NCBI GenBank assembly: GCA_021811865.1 | Contig: JAKAQB010000008.1 | Span: 21,134 to 85,133, forward strand | Length of the DNA: 64,000 nucleotides | From: Actinomycetes bacterium | GTDB lineage: Bacteria; Actinomycetota; Acidimicrobiia; Acidimicrobiales; Palsa-688 | Direction: 5' to 3' | In this document: positions 25,705-35,089 of the stretch, in pieces | Layout: every line of letters begins with the position of its first letter | Numbering within the stretch: the stretch's first letter is position 1 | Made by a program: the position numbers and the translations under genes | The notes under the pieces: generated by a model | Told to the model about the DNA's origin: nothing | The model's database searches: none | Seen by the model: the letters and a program-made list of their open reading frames with translations, nothing else

Positions 25705-25718
25705 CGAACGTGTGTTCG
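25705..25718. promoter_or_regulatory. LexA-like (SOS) box upstream of dnaB
   Basis: CGAAC-GTGT-GTTCG is a perfect inverted repeat matching the actinobacterial SOS box core (TCGAACnnnnGTTCGA) at ten of twelve fixed positions. It lies directly after TAGTAT (25698-25703), a plausible -10 of the dnaB promoter, so binding would block transcription. Confidence 0.5.
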
Positions 25719-25760
25719 GCCACCGGACCCCCATCCAGTCGTCCCCAGGGAGCACGCGGC

Positions 25761-25791
25761 CTGTCCACAAGCTGTCCACCGTGTGTCCACC
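25761..25791 (+). promoter_or_regulatory. Three phased DnaA-box-like 9-mers upstream of dnaB
   Basis: CTGTCCACA at 25761-25769, CTGTCCACC at 25772-25780 and GTGTCCACC at 25783-25791 start exactly 11 bp apart and share GTCCAC with the TTGTCCACA box used in high-GC actinobacteria. They lie 73-103 bases before the preferred dnaB start. Likely a DnaA-responsive control site. Confidence 0.45.
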
Positions 25792-25863
25792 CGACCGGAC
25801 CGACAATCAACACCGTCTTCCCTCTGGCAACCCACAGCGCCCCCGGGCAAAGGTGCACCTCCG

Positions 25864-28266
25864 ATGGTCCAGTCGCTCGATGATGCCCGGCGTCGCAACC
25901 AGGCCGTCCTTCGGGTACCCCCACACAACCTGCAGGCAGAGCAGTCGCTCCTCGGCGCCATGCTCCTGTCACGGGACGCGATCGCGGCCGCGGTGGAGAC
26001 GTGCGGAGCGGAGGACTTCTACAAGCCGGCCCACGGGCACGTGTTCGAAGCGATCACCACCCTCTACAGCCAGGGCGAGCCAGTTGACCCGCTCACCGTC
26101 GGTGACGTGCTCGCCCGAGCCGGACTGCTCGAGGCCGTCGGCGGCCTCCCCTCCCTCACCGCCCTGCAGGCCGACACTCCGGCCACCGCCAACGCTGGCC
26201 GCTACGCCCGCATCGTCGAGGAGCACGCCCTGCTCCGCAAGCTCATCGGCGTCGCCGGGGAGATCGCCGACCTCGGCTACAGCATCCCCGACGACGTCGC
26301 TGCGGCCGTTGACCGGGCGGAGTCGTTGGTGTTCAACATCGCCGAGCGCCGCGTCACTGACTCCCTCAAGCCGCTCAAGGTCCTGCTCGAGGAGAGCCTC
26401 GACCGCCTCTCCGCACTCTTCAGCCGCCAGGAAACGATCACCGGCGTGCCGACGGGATACCGGGACCTCGACGAGCACCTTTCGGGACTCCAGCCGTCGG
26501 CGTTGACGATCGTCGGCGCCCGCCCAGCCATGGGAAAGGCACTTGCCCTGGACACCCCGATCCCCACGCCGACGGGCTGGACCACGATGGGCGATCTTGC
26601 CGTCGACGACGAGGTCCTCGATCGAACCGGGCGCCCCTGCCGGGTCACCTATCTGTCGCCCATCCGTTCGGATCGGAGTTGCTACCGGGTGGAGCTCGAC
26701 GACGGCTCCTGCGTCGTCGCCGACGCCGATCACCAGTGGCTCGTGTGGGCGTTGACGGGACAGGACACGTTCAGGGGTGCCGACGGCGCCGCCGGGCTCA
26801 GCGGGTCGGCGGGACGGAGCACACGGGCTGGCTGCGCCGGCTCCACCCAGTGCGCCACCCTGGCGGACGGCTCCGGCTCGGGCCCCACCCCAAGGGTGGT
26901 TACCACCGCAGAGATGCTCGCGGCCGGACTGCACGCCGCCGGCGATCGACCGAGGTGGGCCGTCCCACTGGCCGCCCCCCTCGACCTGCCGGAGCTCGAG
27001 CTCCCCCTTGACCCCTACCTCCTCGGCAGGCGGTTGGGCGAACCAACGGATCGCGCCGGGCAACCGGCCGTCGCCGGCACCCACGGCGACCTCGATGGCA
27101 AGGTGCTCCCGCGCATCCCCCCGCCCTACCTCCGCTCCTCGACGGCGCAGCGCCGCGAGTTGCTACAGGGCATCGTGGAGACCGCCGGAGCGATGGGCGA
27201 TCGCGGTGAAGTGGAGGTCTGCGTGGATGACGAGATCCTGGCCCGTCAGGTACGGGAGCTCGTCTGCAGCCTCGGACACGGGCCAGGCGCGCTCCACCGC
27301 CCCTCGGCCACGGCCTGCGGTGGGCGCAGGAACCAAGCATGGGCACTCAGCTGGCCGGTGGCGGTACAGCCGGTGGCGGGGACGGTGGCGCGTCCGCTTG
27401 GCGAGATGAGCGTGGCCCCGGGCGGGGACGTTGTTCAGCGCCCCAGTCCGACCCGTAGCCCCCCGGGCAGCCGTGCCATCCGGGCGATCACGCCTGTGCC
27501 ATCCGTGCCGGTGCGCTGCATCACCGTGGACTCACCCAGCCACCTCTACCTTGCCGGCGAATCGATGATCCCGACGCACAACACGGCCTTTGCCCTCGGC
27601 ATCGCCGCCCACGCGTCCATGCTCGCCAGGGTGCCGACGCTGGTCTTCTCCTTGGAGATGAGCCACGCCGAGCTCACCCAACGGCTGCTCGTGTCCGAGG
27701 CGCGGGTCCATGGCAACCGCATCCGCAACGGACAGCTCCACGAGTCCGACTGGCCCAAGATCAGCAATGCCATCGGCCGCCTCGGCGAAGCACCCCTCTT
27801 CATCGACGACAACCCAAACGTGACCGTCATGGAGGTGCGGGCGAAGGCGCGCCGGATGAAGGCCAAGGAGGGACTCGGGCTGATCGTCGTCGACTACCTC
27901 CAGCTGATGACCGGGCGGTCATCGGCCGAGAACCGCCAGGTCGAAGTTTCGGAGATCTCCCGGGGACTGAAGATCCTCGCCCGTGAGCTCGAGGTGCCGG
28001 TGGTGGCACTGTCCCAGCTGTCACGCACCCTGGAGAGCCGGGCCGACAAGCGGCCCATCCTGGCCGATCTCCGTGAGTCCGGATCCCTGGAGCAAGACGC
28101 CGATGTCGTGGTGTTCCTCTACCGGGACGAGATGTACAACTCCGACTCGCCCGACCGGGGAACGGCGGAGGTCATCATCGCCAAGCACCGCAACGGTCCT
28201 ACAGGCAGGCTCAGCCTTGCCTTCCTCGACCACTACACGCGCTTCGCCGACATGGCGCGGGTATGA
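25864..28266 (+). CDS. dnaB: Replicative DNA helicase DnaB, interrupted by an intein
   Basis: Hexameric 5'-3' helicase at the replication fork. The precursor has 800 residues; removing the 348-residue intein (residues 226-573) leaves a 452-residue helicase of normal size. The N-terminal domain starts VPPHNLQAEQSLLGAMLLS. The RecA-like domain contains Walker A, GARPAMGK, split from the following Thr by the intein, then LVFSLEMSHAELTQRLL, LIVVDYLQLMTG (Walker B) and LSQLSRTLESRADKRPILADL. ATG at 25864 is preferred; a GTG at 25783 would overlap the putative DnaA boxes. Mycobacterial dnaB genes also carry inteins. Confidence 0.95.
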   Translation: MVQSLDDARRRNQAVLRVPPHNLQAEQSLLGAMLLSRDAIAAAVETCGAEDFYKPAHGHVFEAITTLYSQGEPVDPLTVGDVLARAGLLEAVGGLPSLTALQADTPATANAGRYARIVEEHALLRKLIGVAGEIADLGYSIPDDVAAAVDRAESLVFNIAERRVTDSLKPLKVLLEESLDRLSALFSRQETITGVPTGYRDLDEHLSGLQPSALTIVGARPAMGKALALDTPIPTPTGWTTMGDLAVDDEVLDRTGRPCRVTYLSPIRSDRSCYRVELDDGSCVVADADHQWLVWALTGQDTFRGADGAAGLSGSAGRSTRAGCAGSTQCATLADGSGSGPTPRVVTTAEMLAAGLHAAGDRPRWAVPLAAPLDLPELELPLDPYLLGRRLGEPTDRAGQPAVAGTHGDLDGKVLPRIPPPYLRSSTAQRRELLQGIVETAGAMGDRGEVEVCVDDEILARQVRELVCSLGHGPGALHRPSATACGGRRNQAWALSWPVAVQPVAGTVARPLGEMSVAPGGDVVQRPSPTRSPPGSRAIRAITPVPSVPVRCITVDSPSHLYLAGESMIPTHNTAFALGIAAHASMLARVPTLVFSLEMSHAELTQRLLVSEARVHGNRIRNGQLHESDWPKISNAIGRLGEAPLFIDDNPNVTVMEVRAKARRMKAKEGLGLIVVDYLQLMTGRSSAENRQVEVSEISRGLKILARELEVPVVALSQLSRTLESRADKRPILADLRESGSLEQDADVVVFLYRDEMYNSDSPDRGTAEVIIAKHRNGPTGRLSLAFLDHYTRFADMARV
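26539..27582 (+). mobile_element. Class 3 intein in DnaB with degenerate homing endonuclease
   Basis: The element begins with Ala (ALALDTPIPTPTGWTTMGDL) right after the P-loop GK, and ends MIPTHN before Thr. The missing N-terminal Cys/Ser, a Trp in block B (ADADHQW), a Cys in block F (VRCITVDSPSHLYLAG) and Thr at +1 form the WCT set that defines class 3 inteins, where the block F Cys starts splicing. The endonuclease region has two LAGLIDADG-like remnants, YLLGRRLGE and LLQGIVETAGA; the usual catalytic Asp is Glu in the first, and the second lacks the DxDG pattern. Splicing is probably intact, homing probably not. Confidence 0.88.
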
Positions 28267-28642
28267 GCCATCAGCCGCCGGCCACGCCGGCGTGGGGCGT
28301 CAGTGGGCCGGCGGAGGTCTGCAGCCGCCGGCGATGTTCCTCGGGCGCCGAGCGCCGCGGCCTCGGTCAGGCGCTGCCAGCTGGGCTAGGCCACCCGAGC
28401 TCCAGGCATCCGGAACAACCGGTGCAGATCAGTGATGGGCCGGCCCTCACTTCCGCTAACGGTCCAGCACTCCGGCGGCGGTGGTACGGTGCTCGGACCG
28501 CTTCCGACCGGCACCGGGCGGAACGGCGGTGGACGGCACCTTCCCAGGGCCCAACGGTGACGCCTCGGCAACTTGGACCCGCCGTTCTCCACAACGTGTG
28601 GACCGTGCTGTGGACAAGCTTGGTGGGAGGCGACGGCAAGAC
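28267..28642. other. dnaB-dnaA intergenic region
   Basis: A 376-base non-coding stretch. Its right end holds DnaA-box-like sequences (28585-28617) and should contain the dnaA promoter. The left part is GC-rich without any feature I can name. Confidence 0.6.
28585..28617. promoter_or_regulatory. DnaA boxes upstream of dnaA
   Basis: TTCTCCACA at 28585-28593 differs from TTATCCACA by one base, and TGTGGACAA at 28609-28617 is a perfect TTGTCCACA box on the minus strand; TGTGGACC lies between them. They are 26-58 bases before the GTG start, suiting autoregulation of dnaA and possibly part of the origin. Confidence 0.6.
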
Positions 28643-30226
28643 GTGAGCACAGCAGGACAGCTATGGACGAGCTGTACACAGCAGCTGCGGGGACAGGTGA
28701 CCGAAGGGACCTGGCAGCCGTGGTTCGCCGGGATCCGCCCGGTCGGCTTCGACGGGGAGACGCTCCTGCTCGCCGTCCCGAGCTCGGTGGTGCGCGATCG
28801 CCTGGAGGAGCGCTACCTGCAGCTCATCGAGGGCTCCGCCTCTGACGTCGCCGGCCACGCCGTGCAGGTGCAGCTCCGTGTCGACCCGACCGCTCCGGCA
28901 GACAGCCCGGACACCCACCACACCACCGATGGTGAGGGGACGCTGCGCCTCTCCGAGCCCGCCGGCGACGTGAGCACGACCCCCTGGTTCCCCAACGACG
29001 GGGTGGACACCGGCGGGCTCGCCGACACTCCCCGCGGCCTGCACCCCGCCGGCGGTCCTGCCGGGGCGACCGGTGATGGCCCTCCCTACCGCCCCCGCAG
29101 CGCCGCCGACGCCCCCCACAGCCCGCAGCGCTCCGGTGCCCCCCGCCGCCCGGGAGCCCGCAATGGCGCCGGCGGAACGGCGCCGGCCGGCGCCTACGGC
29201 CTGCCGTCGCTGAACCCCCGCTACACCTTCGACGCCTTTGTGATCGGCGCGTCCAACCGCTTCGCCCATGCTGCGGCTCAGCGGGTGGCGGAGATGCCGG
29301 CCGCGTCGTACAACCCGTTGTTCATCCACGGGGACTCGGGGCTGGGCAAGACCCACCTGCTGCACGCCATCGGTCACTACGTCATCGAGAACTTCCCCGG
29401 CCGGCGTGTGCGCTACGTGTCCACCGAGACGTTCATGAACGACTTCGTCGAGGCTATCCGCAACAGCAGCCAGGGGACCTTCAAGCGCCGCTACCGCGAC
29501 TGCGACGTGCTGCTCGTCGACGACATCCAGTTCATGGAGGGCAAGGAGGGGCTCCAGGAAGAGTTCTTCCACACCTTCAACACACTCTACGAGGGCTCCA
29601 AGCAGATCGTGCTGTCCTCAGACCGTCACCCGCGCTCGATCGCGACGCTCGAGGACCGCCTCCGGAGTCGCTTCGAGTGGGGGCTCACGACCGATGTCCA
29701 ACCCCCGGAGCTCGAGACGCGACTCGCCATCCTCCGCAAGAAGGCCGAAACCGAGCGCACCCCTATCCCCGACGACGTCCTCGAGCTCATCGCCACCAAC
29801 GTGCGGGACAACATCCGGGAGCTGGAAGGAGCGCTCATCCGGGTGTCGGCCTTCGCCAGCCTCAACCGCCAGACGATCACCCGCGAGACGGCCGAGACCG
29901 TGCTGGCCGACATCCTCGACATCGGCCGCCCCCGCCAGATCACCCCGGCGATCATCCTCCAGGCGATCTCGGACGCGTTCGGGTTCAGCTTGGAGGAGTT
30001 GATCAGCCCGAAACGCCAGCGACCGCTCGTGCGGGCCCGCCAGATCGGGATGTACCTGTTCCGGGATCTGACGGAGTACAGCTACCCGGCCATAGGACGG
30101 GAGTTCGGCGGGCGGGACCACACGACGGTCATCCACGCCGTCGAGAAGATCACGACGTTCATGAAGGAGGACCGCCAGACCTACGAACAGGTCACGGATC
30201 TCCTCGCCAAGCTCCGCGGCAACTGA
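28643..30226 (+). CDS. dnaA: Chromosomal replication initiator protein DnaA
   Basis: AAA+ initiator that binds DnaA boxes and opens oriC. From GTG at 28643 the product has 527 residues. Domain I ([27 protein letters not shown]) is followed by a variable Pro/Gly-rich domain II, domain III with Walker [19 protein letters not shown], Walker [18 protein letters not shown] and sensor motifs, and domain IV with the DNA-binding signature [17 protein letters not shown] longer frame starts at 28481 but the extra residues are not DnaA-like. Confidence 0.97.
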   Translation: MSTAGQLWTSCTQQLRGQVTEGTWQPWFAGIRPVGFDGETLLLAVPSSVVRDRLEERYLQLIEGSASDVAGHAVQVQLRVDPTAPADSPDTHHTTDGEGTLRLSEPAGDVSTTPWFPNDGVDTGGLADTPRGLHPAGGPAGATGDGPPYRPRSAADAPHSPQRSGAPRRPGARNGAGGTAPAGAYGLPSLNPRYTFDAFVIGASNRFAHAAAQRVAEMPAASYNPLFIHGDSGLGKTHLLHAIGHYVIENFPGRRVRYVSTETFMNDFVEAIRNSSQGTFKRRYRDCDVLLVDDIQFMEGKEGLQEEFFHTFNTLYEGSKQIVLSSDRHPRSIATLEDRLRSRFEWGLTTDVQPPELETRLAILRKKAETERTPIPDDVLELIATNVRDNIRELEGALIRVSAFASLNRQTITRETAETVLADILDIGRPRQITPAIILQAISDAFGFSLEELISPKRQRPLVRARQIGMYLFRDLTEYSYPAIGREFGGRDHTTVIHAVEKITTFMKEDRQTYEQVTDLLAKLRGN

Positions 30227-30487
30227 CATGACGCCGAAAGCCCTCCCCCTCAGTGGACCGGCATGTCTATGTCGTGTGTCGGGGTGTTGTGATTACGGGG
30301 GACACGGCCGGGTGTGTCCACAGGACATCAACGAGACCGTCACCCGTCTGTGGGAAGCTGGGGATGGCATCGCGCAGCGCCGCGGACCGGCTCACCAGCC
30401 GCGATGCCCTGCCGTCCACAATCCCCAGGACCTACAACCACTGCTACCTGTCTTTCCAATCAGAAGAGTTGAAGTAGGAGTGCTGCG
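30227..30487. other. dnaA-dnaN intergenic region, candidate oriC
   Basis: A 261-base gap in the location where most actinobacteria keep oriC. I can see only a few weak DnaA boxes: GTGTCCACA at 30314-30322, CCGTCCACA at 30412-30420 and TGTGGGAAG at 30349-30357. That is fewer than the dozen or more in Streptomyces or Mycobacterium, and AT-rich sequence is limited to the last 60 bases before dnaN. The origin call rests mainly on position. Confidence 0.45.
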
Positions 30488-31585
30488 GTGAAGCTGCGAT
30501 GCGAGCGTGACGTCCTCGTCGAGGCCCTCTCCACTGCGGGGCGGGCCACCGCCGGGCGGAGCGGGACCCTACTGGTGCTGTCGGGGGTCCGGCTGGAGAC
30601 CCGGGCCGACATCCTGATCGCTACGGGCACCGACTTGGACCTGACGATCACCACCCACGCGACCGTCACCGGCCTCGACGACGGGGTCGTGGTGGCCCCT
30701 GGCCGGCTCGTGACCGACATCGTCAGGGCTCTTGACCCTGGTGCCGTGACCCTCGAGGCCGAGGAGGACGACCTCCGCATCGCTTCCGGCCGTTCGCAGT
30801 TCAGCGTCCGCACCCACCCCGCCGGAGACTTCCCCCACCTGCCGGTGCCGAGCGGGGACAGCGTCACGCTCCCGGTCGAGGGCCTGGCGGAGGCCCTCCG
30901 TCAGGTCGTTCGGGCGGCGTCGAGCGAGGACACCCGCCCGATCCTCACCGGGGTGCTGATGGCAGCCGAGGAGGGCGGTCTCCGGCTCGTGTCCACCGAC
31001 TCCTACCGCCTCGCCGTGCGTGACCTGGCCGGCGTCGGTGTGCTGGGCGCCGATCAGAAGGTGTTGGTGCCGTCGCGGGCGCTCAACGAGCTGGGCCGGC
31101 TGCTGGCCGGCGCCGGGGAGGTGTCGCTGCGCCTCGGTTCGCACGACGCCACCTTCAGCACCGGTCCGGTGTCGCTCACCACCCGCCTCATCGAGGGGGA
31201 GTTCCCCAACTACCGCCAGCTGATCCCTCCCTCGTACCCCAACCGCCTCACCGTCGGCAGGGAGGCGCTGCTCGAAGCAGCCCGGCGGGTGAAGCTCCTC
31301 GCCCGCGACCCGGTCACGCCGGTGCGGATCGCGCTGGCGGCCGAGGGCATCCAGCTGCAGGTCATCACGCCTGATTGGGGCCAGGCGAGCGAGGACGTGG
31401 ACGCCAAGTACGAGGGGGCAGAGATGACAGTGGCGTTCAATCCGCAGTACCTCATCGACGGGCTGGAGGCGGTCAGCGGCGACGAGGTCGTGCTGTCGAC
31501 GCTCGACACGTTGAAGCCGGCGACGTTGCGCGCCGCTGAGGGCGACAACTACCTGTACCTGCTGATGCCGGTGCGGGTGTCCTGA
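30488..31585 (+). CDS. dnaN: DNA polymerase III subunit beta (sliding clamp)
   Basis: Forms the ring that tethers polymerase III to DNA. The 365-residue protein has the three-domain clamp pattern: MKLRCERDVLVEALSTAGRA-type start, the central FPNYRQLIPPSY segment, and the C-terminal ending DNYLYLLMPVRVS, part of the peptide-binding cleft. Start is GTG at 30488, with GTAGGAG upstream. Located between dnaA and recF, as in most bacteria. Confidence 0.97.
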   Translation: MKLRCERDVLVEALSTAGRATAGRSGTLLVLSGVRLETRADILIATGTDLDLTITTHATVTGLDDGVVVAPGRLVTDIVRALDPGAVTLEAEEDDLRIASGRSQFSVRTHPAGDFPHLPVPSGDSVTLPVEGLAEALRQVVRAASSEDTRPILTGVLMAAEEGGLRLVSTDSYRLAVRDLAGVGVLGADQKVLVPSRALNELGRLLAGAGEVSLRLGSHDATFSTGPVSLTTRLIEGEFPNYRQLIPPSYPNRLTVGREALLEAARRVKLLARDPVTPVRIALAAEGIQLQVITPDWGQASEDVDAKYEGAEMTVAFNPQYLIDGLEAVSGDEVVLSTLDTLKPATLRAAEGDNYLYLLMPVRVS

Positions 31586-31591
31586 GCCCTC

Positions 31592-32686
31592 GTGGAGCTC
31601 GAGCACCTCTGGCTCACCGACTTCCGGAACTACGCCACTGCTGACCTCGAGCCAGCACCACTAGGGCTCACCGTGGTTGTCGGGGCGAACGGCGAGGGCA
31701 AGACCAACCTCTTGGAGGCGGTGGGGTTCCTGGCGGCACTGCGTTCCTTCCGAGGAGCGCCTGGTGAGGCCCTGGTGCGTGCTGGCGCCGGCACCGCCGT
31801 GGTGCGGGCCGAGGGGCGCCGTGACGGCCGGCTGCTGCTCGTCGAGGCGGAGTTGCACCGCAGCGGGCGCGACCGGGTGCAGGTCAACCGACAGCCCCTC
31901 CGGCGGGCAAAGGACCTCCTCGGAGCTTTGCAGGTCACCGTGTTCTCGCCCGACGACCTCGACCTTGTCAAGGGAGGCCCGGTGTCGCGGCGCCGTTACC
32001 TCGACGAGCTGCTCGTGGCCCTCCACCCCCGCCACGACGCCACCCAGGCCGAGGTCGAGCGTGTCGTGCGCCAGCGCAACGCGCTGCTCCGCCAGGCCGG
32101 CGGGCGGGCGACGCCCGAGGTGGTCTCCACCCTCGACGTGTGGGACGCCAAGCTCGCTGCCGCCGGGGAGGCGCTCGCTGCCGCCCGCCTCGGTCTCACC
32201 GCTGCGCTCCAGCCGCTCGTGACGGATGCCTACGCCCAGGTCGCCGCCGCTGCCCGCCTGCGCGGGGGACCCACCACGGTGGGCCTTGCCTACCAGGCCA
32301 GCTGGCAGGGGTCGCTGGCGGAGGCGCTCGTTGCCGCCCGCCCGGAGGACCTGCGGAGGGGCATGACGACTGTGGGTCCACACCGCGACGAGCTCGGCTG
32401 CTGGATCGGGGACCTGCCGGCCCGCACGCATGGCTCCCAGGGGGAGCAGCGGACGCTCGCCCTCGGCCTGCGTCTCGGGGGCCATCGGCTCGTGACCGCC
32501 CGGGTCGGGTCGCCGCCGATCCTCCTGCTCGACGATGTGTTCTCCGAGCTCGACGACGAGCGCAGCGCCGCCCTGCTCGACGTCCTGCCGGCCGGCCAGG
32601 CGATCCTCACGACCGCCGGCCTCCCCCCTCCTGCAGCCCGCCCGGCCCGGGTGGTGCGCGTCGAGAGTGGCAAGCTCCTGGCGTGA
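31592..32686 (+). CDS. recF: DNA replication and repair protein RecF
   Basis: SMC-like ATPase that helps load RecA at gaps. N-terminal LEHLWLTDFRNYATADLEPAP and Walker A VVVGANGEGKTNLLEAVGFL, then TVFSPDDLDLVKGGPVSRRRYLDE; near the end come GSQGEQRTLALGLRL (signature) and ILLLDDVFSELDDERSAALL (Walker B and D-loop). 364 residues, normal. GTG at 31592 lies six bases after dnaN. The dciA start overlaps the recF stop. Confidence 0.96.
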   Translation: MELEHLWLTDFRNYATADLEPAPLGLTVVVGANGEGKTNLLEAVGFLAALRSFRGAPGEALVRAGAGTAVVRAEGRRDGRLLLVEAELHRSGRDRVQVNRQPLRRAKDLLGALQVTVFSPDDLDLVKGGPVSRRRYLDELLVALHPRHDATQAEVERVVRQRNALLRQAGGRATPEVVSTLDVWDAKLAAAGEALAAARLGLTAALQPLVTDAYAQVAAAARLRGGPTTVGLAYQASWQGSLAEALVAARPEDLRRGMTTVGPHRDELGCWIGDLPARTHGSQGEQRTLALGLRLGGHRLVTARVGSPPILLLDDVFSELDDERSAALLDVLPAGQAILTTAGLPPPAARPARVVRVESGKLLA

Positions 32687-33033
32687 CCTGGCAGCCCTTC
32701 CCCCCCCCGGCCTCGTCGATCGATCCCCGTCCCGTCTCGGCGTCCCTCGGCCGCCTGTCGGAGGGCCTCGGGCTCGGCCGTCCCGAGCTGCTCACGTCCG
32801 TCTTCGCCCGCTGGGAAGAGCTCGTCGGGCCCGACATCGCCGCCCATGCCACGCCGCGTACGCTTCGTGACGGCGTCCTCACGGTGGCGGTGGACCACCC
32901 GGCCTGGGCAGCCAGCCTGCAGCTCCTGGCCGGGGACATCCTCGAGCGCATCGACGCCGTCGGGGGCGACGCGGTGCGTGAGCTCGTAGTGCGGGTCGTC
33001 GGGGCCTCCAGGGGCCGGCGCAGCGCCGGCTGA
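32683..33033 (+). CDS. dciA: DUF721/DciA family protein
   Basis: A 116-residue member of the DUF721 family found between recF and gyrB throughout actinobacteria. DciA in other bacteria helps deliver or load the replicative helicase DnaB. Visible features are a Pro-rich N-terminus and the conserved WEELVGPDIAAHATPRTLRDGVLTVAVDHPAWAASLQLL-like domain (residues 45-85), with a basic C-terminus. Start GTG at 32683 overlaps the recF stop by four bases. Family assignment is good; the loader role is inferred from relatives. Confidence 0.87.
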   Translation: MTWQPFPPPASSIDPRPVSASLGRLSEGLGLGRPELLTSVFARWEELVGPDIAAHATPRTLRDGVLTVAVDHPAWAASLQLLAGDILERIDAVGGDAVRELVVRVVGASRGRRSAG

Positions 33034-33148
33034 CATACCCCAGCTGGTAGAATCCCATCGTTGCGTTTCTGGCTGCTGACCTGGACTTTTGGGGCGGAGG
33101 TCGGCGGCTGGATGCGTCTCGCCCCTGCTAGCTGAGAGGTTCGCGCTC

Positions 33149-35089
33149 ATGGCACTGCAAACGACGTTCGAGGCCGAGGACGTCGCCACTTACACGGCCA
33201 AGGACATGGCGGTGCTCGAGGGCCTCGATCCCGTCCGCAAGCGCCCCGGCATGTACATCGGGTCGACCAGCCTGTCGGGACTCCACCACCTGGTATGGGA
33301 GGTGGTGGACAACTCGGTCGACGAGGCCATGGCCGGCTTCTGCGACCGGATCGACGTGACGCTGCTCGCCGACGGCGGCTGCCGGGTCGTCGACAATGGC
33401 CGAGGGATCCCGACCGACATCAACCAGATGTACAAGCTGTCCGGCGTCGAGATCGCGCTGACCAAGCTGCACGGCGGCGGAAAGTTCGGAGGCAAGGGCT
33501 ACAAGGTCTCCGGCGGCCTGCACGGCGTGGGTGTCTCGGTGGTCAACGCCCTGTCACGCCGTCTGGTCGTCGAGGTCGACCGCAACGACGTCCGCTACCG
33601 GATGGAGTTCGCCGACGGCGGGCGACCCCAGACCCGCCTCGAGGAGGTCGGCCCGTCACCCCGGGGCCGGCGGGGCACCGTCGTCAGCTTCTGGCCGGAC
33701 CCGAGGATCTTCGATGACGTCGAGCTCCGTGCTCAGACGATCCTCGAGCGGCTCCAGGTGTACGCCTTCCTCAACGCCGGCCTCGAGATCCGCTTCACCG
33801 ACGAGCGCGCTGGCGGTCAGGCGCAGGTCTTCAAGTACGCCGGCGGCATCATCGACTTCGTCCGCTCACTCAACTCATCCAAGGAGCCGCTGTTCAAGCG
33901 GGTCGGCTACTACGCCGACGAGGGCGAGGAGGGTGCCGTAGAGATCGCCTTCCAGTGGAACACCGGCTATTACGAGGGCGTCCACGGCTACGCCAACGGC
34001 ATCTCCACAGTCGAGGGCGGCATGCACATCGAGGGCTTCCGCACCGCCCTCACCTCGGTCGTCAACAAGTACGCCAAGGCCAAGGGCCTCGTGAAGGACA
34101 AGGACCCGGGCATCCTCGGTGAGGACATCCGGGAGGGTCTGACGGCCATCGTCGCGGTGAAGCTGCGTGAGCCGCAGTTCGAGGGTCAGACCAAGGCCAA
34201 GCTCGGCAACGCGACGATCCGTTCGCTGGTGCAGCGGGTGACCAACGAGAAGCTGGCGGACTGGTTGGAGGAGCACCCCACCGAGGGTCGGGCGATCGTC
34301 ATGAAGTCCCTGCAGGCGGCCCGAGCGCGTGAGGCGGCCAAGAGCGCTCGCGATGCCACCCGTCGCAAGTCGGCACTCGAAGGCGCTGGCATGCCCGAGA
34401 AGCTACGGGACTGTGCGCGTGGCACCGGGCCGGAAGACGCGGAGTTGTTCATAGTCGAGGGCGATTCTGCCGCCGGGACCGCAATGGACGCTCGCAACCC
34501 GGTCACGCAGGCGCTGCTACCCATCCGGGGAAAGATCCTGAACGTCGAGCGGGCCCGGGTCGACCGGATGCTCAAGAACACCGAGATCCAAGCGCTCATC
34601 ACGGCGATCGGTGCAGGTATCGGCGAGGAGTTCGACGCCACCAGGGCTCGCTACCACAAGGTCTGCATCATGGCGGACGCCGACGTGGACGGCAGCCACA
34701 TCCGCACGCTGTTGCTCACGTTCTTCTTCAGGCAGATGCGCCCGCTCGTCGAGGCGGGCTATGTGTACATCTGCCAGCCGCCGCTGTACTCGACCTTGGT
34801 GGGCAAGGAGAAGGTCTACTTGAAGGACGACTCGGCCAAGGCCGCCTTCCTCGGGGAGCACCCGGCCCACAAACCCGAGTTCCAGCGCCTGAAGGGCCTG
34901 GGTGAGATGAACTACGACGATCTGGGCTTCACGACGATGGACCCCTCGACGCGGACCCTCCTGCAGGTCTCCGTCGAGGAGGCCGCCAAGGCCGACGAGG
35001 TCATGTCGATCCTCATGGGTGACGATGTCGAGGAGCGGAAGCGGTTCATCCAGACCAACGCCAAGGACGTGAGGTTCCTCGACATATGA
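33149..35089 (+). CDS. gyrB: DNA gyrase subunit B
   Basis: ATPase subunit of gyrase, which introduces negative supercoils. The GHKL ATPase region starts [18 protein letters not shown] and includes [12 protein letters not shown] and [14 protein letters not shown]. The TOPRIM domain has [33 protein letters not shown] and [20 protein letters not shown] (metal-binding DxD). The C-terminus [16 protein letters not shown] is conserved. 646 residues from ATG at 33149, with GAGAGG ten bases upstream. TAGAAT at 33050-33055 could be the -10 of a separate gyrase promoter. The stop overlaps gyrA. Confidence 0.97.
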   Translation: MALQTTFEAEDVATYTAKDMAVLEGLDPVRKRPGMYIGSTSLSGLHHLVWEVVDNSVDEAMAGFCDRIDVTLLADGGCRVVDNGRGIPTDINQMYKLSGVEIALTKLHGGGKFGGKGYKVSGGLHGVGVSVVNALSRRLVVEVDRNDVRYRMEFADGGRPQTRLEEVGPSPRGRRGTVVSFWPDPRIFDDVELRAQTILERLQVYAFLNAGLEIRFTDERAGGQAQVFKYAGGIIDFVRSLNSSKEPLFKRVGYYADEGEEGAVEIAFQWNTGYYEGVHGYANGISTVEGGMHIEGFRTALTSVVNKYAKAKGLVKDKDPGILGEDIREGLTAIVAVKLREPQFEGQTKAKLGNATIRSLVQRVTNEKLADWLEEHPTEGRAIVMKSLQAARAREAAKSARDATRRKSALEGAGMPEKLRDCARGTGPEDAELFIVEGDSAAGTAMDARNPVTQALLPIRGKILNVERARVDRMLKNTEIQALITAIGAGIGEEFDATRARYHKVCIMADADVDGSHIRTLLLTFFFRQMRPLVEAGYVYICQPPLYSTLVGKEKVYLKDDSAKAAFLGEHPAHKPEFQRLKGLGEMNYDDLGFTTMDPSTRTLLQVSVEEAAKADEVMSILMGDDVEERKRFIQTNAKDVRFLDI

